Part shown: positions 44,060 to 51,119 of the stretch, piece after piece
How the letters are laid out: every line of letters starts with the position of its first letter
Position numbering within the stretch: the first letter of the stretch is position 1
Assembly: GCF_900129725.1 (NCBI RefSeq)
Contig: NZ_FQWQ01000002.1
Span: 1,116,001 to 1,180,000, forward strand
Origin: Chryseolinea serpens
Lineage (GTDB): Bacteria > Bacteroidota > Bacteroidia > Cytophagales > Cyclobacteriaceae
Length of the DNA stretch: 64,000 nt
Direction of reading: 5' to 3'
Translations under genes and position numbers: made by a program
Notes under the pieces: model-generated
The model's database searches: none
The model's input: only the letters and a program-made list of their open reading frames with translations
What the model was told of the DNA's origin: nothing

Positions 44060-44163
44060 TTTAGAAATGGGAACAATGAAAAAATGTTCCGGACAAAAAT
44101 AGGCAGGTGATTGCACAATTGCAACACTATTGCATTTAGTCTGCATCAAAAACGGACCGTTCC

Positions 44164-44580
44164 TCATTCGATCTTGCGGCGCCATTGCTTCTTTTCCGAA
44201 GCTTTTTTCTTTTTATCGATGCGGTTTTGGATGGCCCCCTTGCTGGGTTTGGTGGCTTTGCGCGCTTTCTTTTTTGCGAAGGCTTTGGTCATCCATTGTT
44301 CCAATTTTGCCAGCGCGGCTTCTTTGTTCTGAAGTTGGGAGCGCTTGTCTTGCGCGGTGATGACCAATATACCCTCCGTGGTGATCTTGGATGCGAGCTT
44401 GCGGAGGATGATCTCCTTTTCTTCGGGGGTGAGCACAAACGATTGGGCTATGTCCAGCTTCAAGGTCACCTTCGTGTTCACCTTGTTCACGTTTTGTCCG
44501 CCGGGGCCGCTGCTGCGGGACATGGTGAACTGGAGTTCGCTGCCCAGTAAGGCAGCGGTGATGGGGCGTTGCGTGGACAT
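44164..44580 (-). CDS. arfB: Peptidyl-tRNA hydrolase ArfB (ribosome rescue factor)
   Basis: A 138-residue release-factor-like protein. The catalytic GGQ stands in SRSSGPGGQNVNKVNTKV near residues 23-40, and the long basic C-terminal tail (KKKARKATKPSK, 'RIDKKKKASEKKQWRRKIE') is what inserts in the empty mRNA channel. ArfB releases peptides from ribosomes stalled without a stop codon. The start at 44580 (MSTQRPI) is preferred to 44613. It is alone on its strand between two converging or diverging units. Confidence 0.94.
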   Translation of the reverse strand: MSTQRPITAALLGSELQFTMSRSSGPGGQNVNKVNTKVTLKLDIAQSFVLTPEEKEIILRKLASKITTEGILVITAQDKRSQLQNKEAALAKLEQWMTKAFAKKKARKATKPSKGAIQNRIDKKKKASEKKQWRRKIE

Positions 44581-44716
44581 TTGAACCTTACATTTTTGCC
44601 GGAAGATAATCATTCTGTTGCGATAAAAATTTTACCAAAAATTTGTCGCGTTTTTTTCTGTGACTATTCGGTGTGCCTCGAATTATAGTTCTAAATCTCA
44701 CCAAACACTTACGACT

Positions 44717-45220
44717 ATGGCAATGATCAACACGTCCGAAGGGGCACAAGGAAAAGTGCGCCGTGTCCGAGCCTCCACCCACATTGACATGACGCCCATG
44801 GTGGACCTGGCGTTTCTGCTGCTCACTTTTTTCATGCTCACCACATCCTTCTACAAACCCTATGTGCAAGAGGTTGCCATGCCCGAGAAGGCGGACCTCC
44901 ACACCGTGGCGCCGGTCATACCCGACGAGAAAGCGTTGACGTTGGTTTTAGGTGAGCACAATAAAATCTACACCTACATGGGCCAACCCCGTGCTGCTGC
45001 CACGGCGGTGACCGATTACTCCGCGCAAGGCGTACGCAAGCTCTTGCAAGAAAAAAATGCGTCGGTGAAAGGGCTGTATGTGTTTGTGAAGCCTTCGTCC
45101 AAATCGCGTTACCAGAACGTCATCGACATTATGGATGAAATCGTCATCACTGGCGTCGAGCGCTATGCCATTGTAAAGATCACCGCGGAGGACTCGAAGC
45201 TGATGAGTGCCGTACACTGA
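44717..45220 (+). CDS. exbD: ExbD/TolR-type biopolymer transport protein, orphan
   Basis: A 167-residue protein: cytoplasmic basic start (KVRRVRASTHIDMTPMVD), one membrane helix (LAFLLLTFFMLTTSF) with the conserved Asp of the 'DMTPMVDLAF' motif, and a periplasmic domain ending 'SRYQNVIDIMDEIVITGVERYAIVKI'. ExbD works with ExbB in the proton-driven complex that energises TonB. No ExbB or TonB gene is beside it, so it either joins a complex encoded elsewhere or has a separate role. The periplasmic part holds an insert (about residues 65-115) longer than in E. coli ExbD, as in other Bacteroidota paralogues. Confidence 0.9.
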   Translation: MAMINTSEGAQGKVRRVRASTHIDMTPMVDLAFLLLTFFMLTTSFYKPYVQEVAMPEKADLHTVAPVIPDEKALTLVLGEHNKIYTYMGQPRAAATAVTDYSAQGVRKLLQEKNASVKGLYVFVKPSSKSRYQNVIDIMDEIVITGVERYAIVKITAEDSKLMSAVH

Positions 45221-45644
45221 TCGCAGTCCTTCACGATCAAGGTCAGGGCTAAAGCCCACTGCATAGCCTAAAGGCCTAGTCTGCGCACACATCTTCTTGA
45301 ATAAGGATCTTCAATCCCGAACGGATTACCAATCATAGACCCGGGTGCTTCGATGTAATCGGAGGTACCCAGGGTTTTAAAGAATACAAAAAAATGCGCC
45401 CCGTGCGCTTTAATCAAGGGATGAAACCTTCATAGCATCGCTATTTCTTTTCTCAAACGAAACCTTGCATTTCCTAGTAACCCCAGCCTTTAGGCTGGGG
45501 TTAGGCCGTAACGGGTTCAAAGGGCTTTAGCCCTGACCAGTAGCAAGGGAACATTCCATCATAAACCCGCATTCACAACTCCCCCGAAGTCTTCAGGACA
45601 GACTAAAAAAACTCACCACCTCAAGGGGCTTTTAGCCCCGACTT
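45221..45644. repeat. Intergenic block with palindromic repeat family
   Basis: No gene is seen. It has CTAAAGCCC/GGGCTTTAG words, the conserved word at 45275-45298, a copy of the 8551-8689 element at 45310-45441 (opposite orientation), the palindrome AACCCCAGCCT/AGGCTGGGGTT at 45479-45502, GGGCTTTAGCCC near 45520, and GGGGCTTTTAGCCCC near 45625. Confidence 0.8.
45310..45441. repeat. Third copy of the repeat element of 8551-8689
   Basis: Runs from TTCAATCCCGAACGGATTAC through CATAGACCCGGGTGCTTCG, a poly-A stretch ACAAAAAAATGCGCC and GCTTTAATCAAGGGATGAAA. The reverse complement of 8551-8689 has the same order with scattered substitutions. Confidence 0.85.
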
Positions 45645-45845
45645 TCACGCATGGTGATCCACGCCTTCCGCCACCAGCCCTTTCGTGCCCCAGACCTCAA
45701 AATTTGGCCTTTTATGACAAGGGTGACCTGAAAGTTTAATATTATTGTGGAAAATTTGGAGGCCTTGGTAAGGGGCCTCCTTCTCGTCTAAAGTGAAGCC
45801 CTGGAGGCTTCTGGCCATTCGTTCTAAATACTTGTCTGATTTCAT
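45645..45845 (-). CDS. Hypothetical small protein (66 residues)
   Basis: A short frame, divergent from kdnA by 24 bp. It is soluble, slightly basic, with 'MARSLQGFTLDEKEAPYQGLQ' and 'CHKRPNFEVWGTKGLVAEGVDHHA'. I do not recognise it. Its placement between a repeat block and a strong operon, and its normal amino-acid mix, make it possible but not certain that it is translated. Confidence 0.4.
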   Translation of the reverse strand: MKSDKYLERMARSLQGFTLDEKEAPYQGLQIFHNNIKLSGHPCHKRPNFEVWGTKGLVAEGVDHHA

Positions 45846-45869
45846 AGTAAAACCTTATTAATCAACCAT

Positions 45870-47078
45870 ATGCCAGGAACTGAATTATTCGGTTACGAAG
45901 AGAAAAAAGAGATCAATGACGTGCTGGAAACCGGCATTTTGTTTCGCTACAATCACGAAAACGTCCGGAATAACATCTGGAAGGCGCGCGATTTCGAGGC
46001 CGAAGTGAAAAAGATCACCGGCGCCAAGTTTGCCCATGCGGTATCCAGCGGCTCCACGGCCGTGGCCTGCGCGCTGGCAGCAGCCGGTGTCGGTGCGGGC
46101 GACGAAGTGATCGTACCGCCCTTTACCTTCATCGCTTCGGTGGAAGCCGTGCTTTTTTGCGGCGCCCTTCCCGTGTTTGCCGAAATCGATGAAACCCTTT
46201 GCCTGAGCGCGGAGGGCATCAGCAAAGCCATCACGCCAAAAACGAAAGCCGTCCTGCTCGTGCACATGTGCGGCGGCATGGCCCGGATGGACGAGATCCT
46301 GAAAGTTTGCAAGGACCATAAACTCACCCTGGTGGAAGACGCCGGTCAGGCTTTTGCCGCTTCCTACAAAGGAACAAGCGTGGGACTGTTTGGAAAGACC
46401 GGTTGCTATTCGTTCGACTTCTTCAAGATCGCCACTGCCGGTGAAGGTGGTGTGCTGGTCACAAACGACGAGCAAGCGTACCATCACGCCGAGACGTATT
46501 CCGACCACGGCCACGACCACATCGGTTCGAACCGCGGCATGGAAAATCACCCCATCATCGGCTTCAACTTCCGCATCAGCGAATTGCACGCCGCCGTGGG
46601 AGCAGCCCAAACCCGCCGTGTGCCGTCGATCCGCGAGACCAATCGCAAGCATAAAAAATTCCTTACCGAAGCGCTGCGCAAAACACCCGGCATCGGGTTC
46701 GCCACATTGGCCGATCCCGAAGGCGACTCCGCAACCTTCCTCAACCTGTTGTTGCCCGACACAGAAACCGCCAAGCGTACCGTTGACGCCCTGAACGCAA
46801 ACGGCATCGGTGGTTTCAACTACTGGTTCACCAACATGTATCACTTCATCAATCAGTGGGATCATTTGAAAGATCTTCGCGTGGCCGCTAATCTTCCCAT
46901 CAACGTGTTGGGTGCGCCTCAAGATTACAAGAATCTGAAGTTGCCCGTATCTCAAAATGTAGTGGGCCGTCTCATCTCGTTCGGCATCCGCGTCACCTGG
47001 ACGCCGGAACAATTGAGCGCCCTGGCCGATGGCATTTCAAAAAGTGTAACACAAGCTTTATCTACTGTGCATGCATAA
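45870..47078 (+). CDS. kdnA: PLP-dependent aminotransferase of the Kdo8N pathway (KdnA-like)
   Basis: A 402-residue DegT/DnrJ/EryC1-type enzyme. Lys186 in CYSFDFFKIATAGEGG forms the PLP Schiff base, Asp157 in TLVEDAGQAFAAS contacts the pyridine nitrogen, and 'AVSSGSTAVACALAAAGVGAGDEV' is the cofactor-phosphate region. The next gene encodes an iron-type alcohol dehydrogenase and the third KdsA. In Shewanella, KdnB oxidises and KdnA aminates position 8 of Kdo to give 8-amino-3,8-dideoxy-octulosonate (Kdo8N), linked to polymyxin resistance. This gene context supports KdnA over the many other sugar aminotransferases of the family. kdnB starts within its last codons (8-bp overlap). Confidence 0.85.
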   Translation: MPGTELFGYEEKKEINDVLETGILFRYNHENVRNNIWKARDFEAEVKKITGAKFAHAVSSGSTAVACALAAAGVGAGDEVIVPPFTFIASVEAVLFCGALPVFAEIDETLCLSAEGISKAITPKTKAVLLVHMCGGMARMDEILKVCKDHKLTLVEDAGQAFAASYKGTSVGLFGKTGCYSFDFFKIATAGEGGVLVTNDEQAYHHAETYSDHGHDHIGSNRGMENHPIIGFNFRISELHAAVGAAQTRRVPSIRETNRKHKKFLTEALRKTPGIGFATLADPEGDSATFLNLLLPDTETAKRTVDALNANGIGGFNYWFTNMYHFINQWDHLKDLRVAANLPINVLGAPQDYKNLKLPVSQNVVGRLISFGIRVTWTPEQLSALADGISKSVTQALSTVHA

Positions 47079-48150
47079 GAATTTCAAAGGAATAGAAAAA
47101 ACGGTTTTCGGCCGGGGTGCCTTTGCACAACTCGGCGACATTCTCAACGAACGACGCGGTGACAACGACAAGTTCATGGTCTTCGTGGTGGATCAATATT
47201 TTAAAGGCAAACCCCTGGCCTCCCAGATCCCGCAGAAGCCTGGCGACGTGGTGATGTTCATCGATGTGGACAAACACGAACCCACCACGGAACAGATAGA
47301 CGCCATGCGTGACGACATCCTGGCCAAGAATGGCTTGCCCGCTGGCATCGTGGGCATCGGCGGAGGAAGCATCATGGACATTGCGAAGGCAGCGTCATTG
47401 ATGTTTACCAACGAAGGTTCCTCCACCTTGTATCAAGGATTGAATTTGATAAAGAAACCCGGCATCTATCACGTAGGTGTTCCCACCATCTCGGGAACCG
47501 GCGCCGAAGTTTCGATGACGGCCGTGTTGACCGGCCCTGTGAAAAAGCTGGGGTTGAAATGCGAGTGGACCGTCTTCAATCAAGTCGTGTTGGATCCCGA
47601 TCTCATTGCCAGTGTGCCGCGCGATTGGTGGTTCTACACCGGTATGGATACCTACATCCATTGCGTGGAATCCGAGAACGGTATCTACAACAATGTGTAT
47701 AGCCACGCGTTCGCGGAACAATCCATGAAACTTTGTGAAGATGTTTACCTGAACGAAGGCAGCGGACAAACTCCCGAGAACGACGAGAAACTGATGGTCG
47801 CGTCGCTGATGGGCGGTCTGAGCCTCACCTACTCCGAAGTCGGCGTATGTCACGCCCTCTCCTATGGACTTTCGAAGATCCTGGGAACGCGCCACTGCTA
47901 CGCCAACTGTCTTGCCTTCAATCACCTTCACGATTATTATCCGCAAGGTGTTGCCGACTTCAAGAAGATGCTGAAGAAGCATAACATCACGTTGCCACAA
48001 GGGCTGGCGAAGGAGTGGTCGGACGAGACGATCACGAAAATGGCCGAAGTGTCATACAACCTTCCGCACATGTGGAATCACGCCATCGGGTTGGATTGGA
48101 AAGACAAGATCACCCTGGATACGATCAAAGAATTATTCAAACGTTTATAA
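47071..48150 (+). CDS. kdnB: Kdo 8-oxidase, metal-dependent alcohol dehydrogenase type (KdnB-like)
   Basis: A 359-residue protein of the iron-containing alcohol dehydrogenase fold. The NAD-binding part has VGIGGGSIMDIAKA near residues 94-107 and 'PTISGTGAEVSMTAV'. The metal ligands match the family spacing: Asp193 and His197 in TGMDTYIHCVE, His261 in GVCHALSYG and His275 in LGTRHCYANC. KdnB oxidises Kdo at C8 before KdnA transamination. It overlaps kdnA and is followed after 26 bp by kdsA. Specificity is inferred from the operon. Confidence 0.86.
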   Translation: MHKNFKGIEKTVFGRGAFAQLGDILNERRGDNDKFMVFVVDQYFKGKPLASQIPQKPGDVVMFIDVDKHEPTTEQIDAMRDDILAKNGLPAGIVGIGGGSIMDIAKAASLMFTNEGSSTLYQGLNLIKKPGIYHVGVPTISGTGAEVSMTAVLTGPVKKLGLKCEWTVFNQVVLDPDLIASVPRDWWFYTGMDTYIHCVESENGIYNNVYSHAFAEQSMKLCEDVYLNEGSGQTPENDEKLMVASLMGGLSLTYSEVGVCHALSYGLSKILGTRHCYANCLAFNHLHDYYPQGVADFKKMLKKHNITLPQGLAKEWSDETITKMAEVSYNLPHMWNHAIGLDWKDKITLDTIKELFKRL

Positions 48151-48176
48151 TCTTATAACCATAAAGCTCGCAGACC

Positions 48177-49028
48177 ATGAGTAAGAAAATAGTTAAAGTA
48201 GGAAACATCGAGTGTGGCGCGGATGAGTTGTTTCTCATCTCCGGCCCCTGCGTAATTGAAGACGAATCGATCATGATGAAAACTGCCGAGAAGCTGAAAG
48301 AAGTTTCCGAGCGGTTGAATATTAAGATTATCTACAAGTCGTCTTTTCAAAAAGACAACCGTAGCAGCGTGAAATATTATGATGGTCCCGGACTGGACAA
48401 GGGCGTGAAGCTGCTGGCCAAGGTGCGCGAGCAATTCGGATTCCCCATCCTCACCGACATTCACTACCCAGACCAGGCCAAAGCCGCCGGTGATGTGGTG
48501 GATGTGTTGCAGATCCCTGCCTACCTGTGTATGCAAACTACCTTGATGGTAGCCGCGGCGAAGACGGGCAAAACCATCAACATCAAACACGGCCAGTTCT
48601 TGTCGCCCGACAACATGAAGCACCCTGTAGGCAAGTGCCTGGAAGCCGGCAACGACAACATCATTTTGACCGAGCGTGGTTATACTTTCGGTTACAACGA
48701 TCTTATCGTTGATCCCCGCAGCTTCTATCATATGAACAAGATCGGTTATCCGGTGGTGTTCGATGTGACGCACTCCATCCGCAAGTATGGTATTCCCAGC
48801 GCCGACGCCAAAGGTGGTGCGCGCGAATTCCTGCCTGTACTCTCCCGTGCCGGTGTGGCCTCGGGTGTTGACGGTGTCTTTATCGAAACGCACCCCGAGC
48901 CGGAAAAGGCTTTGTGCGATGCCGCCAGCCAGCTGTGCGTATACGACCTGGAAGAGTTCATGAAACCCATCCTGGAGATGCACGCCGTGGAAGTTAAATA
49001 TCGCAGTCGCGAGGTTGTACTCGCTTAA
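48177..49028 (+). CDS. kdsA: 3-deoxy-D-manno-octulosonate-8-phosphate synthase
   Basis: A 283-residue TIM-barrel enzyme that joins arabinose-5-phosphate and phosphoenolpyruvate to Kdo-8-phosphate. It carries ISGPCVIEDE with Cys25, the metal ligand that marks the metal-dependent class, SSFQKDNRSS, 'ILTDIHYPDQ', LQIPAYLCMQTTLM, 'INIKHGQFLSPDNM', 'LTERGYTFGYNDLIVD' and 'VVFDVTHSIRKYG'. It sits between kdnB and the transaldolase-CBS fusion gene, so one transcript would make Kdo and convert it to Kdo8N. Confidence 0.95.
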   Translation: MSKKIVKVGNIECGADELFLISGPCVIEDESIMMKTAEKLKEVSERLNIKIIYKSSFQKDNRSSVKYYDGPGLDKGVKLLAKVREQFGFPILTDIHYPDQAKAAGDVVDVLQIPAYLCMQTTLMVAAAKTGKTINIKHGQFLSPDNMKHPVGKCLEAGNDNIILTERGYTFGYNDLIVDPRSFYHMNKIGYPVVFDVTHSIRKYGIPSADAKGGAREFLPVLSRAGVASGVDGVFIETHPEPEKALCDAASQLCVYDLEEFMKPILEMHAVEVKYRSREVVLA

Positions 49029-49062
49029 CCATTAAACCATCTATCTTTAACAACATACAAGT

Positions 49063-50085
49063 ATGGAATTATACCTCGATTCAGCGGACATCGTAGAGAT
49101 TGAAGAAGCGTTCAAGCTCGGCTTTCTCACCGGACTTACCACCACTCCCACGTTCATGCACCGCGGTGGTGTGAAAGACGTCGATTCATTGATCGTAAAG
49201 CTCTCCAAGATCGTTCCCGTGCTTCAGATCGAAGCCCTCGGCGATACCGCTGAAGAAGTTCTGGCCGAAGCAAAGCGCCAGCTCGACCTTGGCCTCGACC
49301 CGAAGAAAACGGTGTTCAAAATTCCCGTTTCCCTGGAAGGAGTTCGCGCCTGTAACATGCTGCGCCGCGAAGGGTTGCTGGTGAACGTTCACCTGGTGTA
49401 CACGCTGCAACAAGCTTACATGGCCATGCAAGCCGGAGCATCCTATGTTTGCCCGCTTGTGGGCCGTCTGCAAGATCAAGGTCACGATGCCTTGTCGCTG
49501 GTGGAGCAATGCGTGTTTGCCGTGGATCACTATGGATATGATACGAAAGTAATGTTCTCGTCTGTGCGCACGGCCGAACACGTGCGCAATGCCCTGAACC
49601 TGGGCGTGCACACCATCACCGCACCCTGGAAGATCATGAAGGCGCTTACCGAGAACAACTTCACCACCGTCGGAACAGAACAATTCGTGGAACACACCCG
49701 TCTCATGACCGTGAAGGTGAAGAACGTGGTAGATACCGTGAACCCAACTGTGACCGACGACACCCCGCTGGTGGACGCCATCGTGAAGATGACCGAATTC
49801 GGCTTTGGTGCTGTGACCGTAGTGAAGAAGGATGGCACGCTGGTGGGTGTATTCACCGACGGCGACCTCCGCAGAAAGATCCAGCAAGAAGGACGCGACG
49901 TATTGAAGAAGAACCTGAAGGACTTCGAATACGGCAAGCCTGTGTCCATCGAAGGCGATGCGTTGTTGAACGATGCCAACGCGCTGTTCAAGAAATTCAA
50001 CGTAGACACTTTGTTGGTGACCGACAACGGTAAGCCCGTGGGCATGCTCGATATCCAAGATATGCGCGCAAACGCCAGCAAATAA
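49063..50085 (+). CDS. Transaldolase-like aldolase fused to KdsD-type CBS pair
   Basis: A 340-residue fusion. Residues 1-218 are a transaldolase/fructose-6-phosphate-aldolase barrel: MELYLDSADI, Lys86 in TVFKIPVSLEG (Schiff-base lysine) and 'AGASYVCPLVGRLQDQG'. Compared with E. coli FsaA from memory, the Asn of TTNPS is Thr28, the Thr before 'VY' is His110, and the Tyr of APYVNR is Leu132, while Asp6, Gln55 and Ser167 positions are kept. Residues 223-336 are two CBS domains with GVFTDGDLRRKIQ and LVTDNGKPVGMLDIQDM, closely like the C-terminus of arabinose-5-phosphate isomerase KdsD. The SIS domain of KdsD is absent. The gene follows kdsA by 34 bp and precedes a terminator. A role in making or sensing arabinose-5-phosphate is inferred. 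Confidence 0.88.
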   Translation: MELYLDSADIVEIEEAFKLGFLTGLTTTPTFMHRGGVKDVDSLIVKLSKIVPVLQIEALGDTAEEVLAEAKRQLDLGLDPKKTVFKIPVSLEGVRACNMLRREGLLVNVHLVYTLQQAYMAMQAGASYVCPLVGRLQDQGHDALSLVEQCVFAVDHYGYDTKVMFSSVRTAEHVRNALNLGVHTITAPWKIMKALTENNFTTVGTEQFVEHTRLMTVKVKNVVDTVNPTVTDDTPLVDAIVKMTEFGFGAVTVVKKDGTLVGVFTDGDLRRKIQQEGRDVLKKNLKDFEYGKPVSIEGDALLNDANALFKKFNVDTLLVTDNGKPVGMLDIQDMRANASK

Positions 50086-50104
50086 TTTTTTGCGATTTTA
50101 TCCC

Positions 50105-50157
50105 GGGCCTGTATCAAATGAGCATCCCATGCTTTTCGGTACAGGCCCTTTTTATTT
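50105..50157 (+). terminator. Rho-independent terminator inside the Kdo operon
   Basis: GGGCCTGTA and TACAGGCCC form a 9-bp stem around a 26-base loop, followed by TTTTTATTTT. It stands between the transaldolase-CBS fusion gene and kdsC, so kdsC may have a separate promoter or be read at a lower level. Confidence 0.8.
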
Positions 50158-50180
50158 TATTTGTCTGATCCATCCCCATC

Positions 50181-50891
50181 ATGAAGAACATCGAAAAAAT
50201 TTTCACCACCCCCGGAGGCCAGTTTGTTACACCGATCGAGACCCTGGCGGAGAAATTAAAACACATCCGTGCCTTTGTGTTCGATTGGGATGGGGTGTTC
50301 AACGATGGATCAAAGAATGAACACGGTAGCAGCACCTTCAGCGAAACCGACGCCATGGGCACCAACCTGTTGCGGCTGAGCAGCTGGATGGCCACCGGGA
50401 AGATGCCCTATTGCGCCGTGCTGTCCGGGGAAGAGAACCGGATCTCGTTTCGGTATGGGGCGCGCGAGCATTTTCACCGGGTCTATTACCAGGTGAAAGA
50501 CAAGACCATCGCCCTGAAACATTTCGAGGAAACCTTTGGGCTGAAGAACGAGAACATCCTGTTTGTTTTCGATGACGTGCTGGACCTGTCCCTGGCCCGC
50601 ATCTGCGGGGTTCGGATGCTCATTAGCCGCAAGGCAAACCCCATGTTCCGGAATTATGTGGTAGAAAATAAACTGGCCGATTACGCCACGGCCCACGACG
50701 GCTCCCAATTTGGGGTACGCGAAGTATGCGAGCTGTTCATGGCCCTGACCGGGAACTACAATGAGGCCCTGGAAAACCGCATTACGTTCTCACCGGAATA
50801 CAGCAGCTATTTCAAAGCGCGTCAGGAAATCCCCACGTCTTTCTATTCGGTGGTGAACAACGAGATCGTGCTCCGGGAAATTACGGTGTAG
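50181..50891 (+). CDS. kdsC: HAD-family Kdo-8-phosphate phosphatase (KdsC-like)
   Basis: A 236-residue HAD hydrolase. Motif I is AFVFDWDGVFNDGSK with Asp35 and Asp37. 'YCAVLSGEENR' fits motif II, the Lys of 'QVKDKTIALKHFEE' motif III, and 'LFVFDDVLDLSLARICGV' motif IV, as in KdsC. The protein is about 50 residues longer than E. coli KdsC, with an N-terminal extension (FTTPGGQFVTPIETLAEKLK) and a C-terminal one. It should remove phosphate from Kdo-8-phosphate before KdnB acts. Position after the Kdo genes supports this; a related HAD specificity cannot be excluded. Confidence 0.82.
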   Translation: MKNIEKIFTTPGGQFVTPIETLAEKLKHIRAFVFDWDGVFNDGSKNEHGSSTFSETDAMGTNLLRLSSWMATGKMPYCAVLSGEENRISFRYGAREHFHRVYYQVKDKTIALKHFEETFGLKNENILFVFDDVLDLSLARICGVRMLISRKANPMFRNYVVENKLADYATAHDGSQFGVREVCELFMALTGNYNEALENRITFSPEYSSYFKARQEIPTSFYSVVNNEIVLREITV

Positions 50892-51119
50892 GGTCCCCCT
50901 GGCGTAATATCCAACCCAGTCCAAACAATTTCGGTTTGCGATCAGAATATTTTAGCACGCCATACGTTGTGCCCTCTGCACTTATTTAGAACGCTTATTA
51001 TTTACCGGTCGATTTCTTCCTTCAAGAATACCTTAAGTGTAAATCATACGCATTTACCAGGCCGTCAGGATGCAACAATGGCAAACTATTCGTAATATGC
51101 CTCATTAAATGTCTAATCT

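Noticed and set aside
45885-47012. 375-codon frame opposite kdnA
   Set aside because: kdnA shows PLP motifs over the whole region; the reverse frame has no recognisable domain.
49186-50058. 290-codon frame opposite the transaldolase-CBS gene
   Set aside because: Same reason: the + strand has clear domain motifs; the reverse frame is a His-rich shadow.
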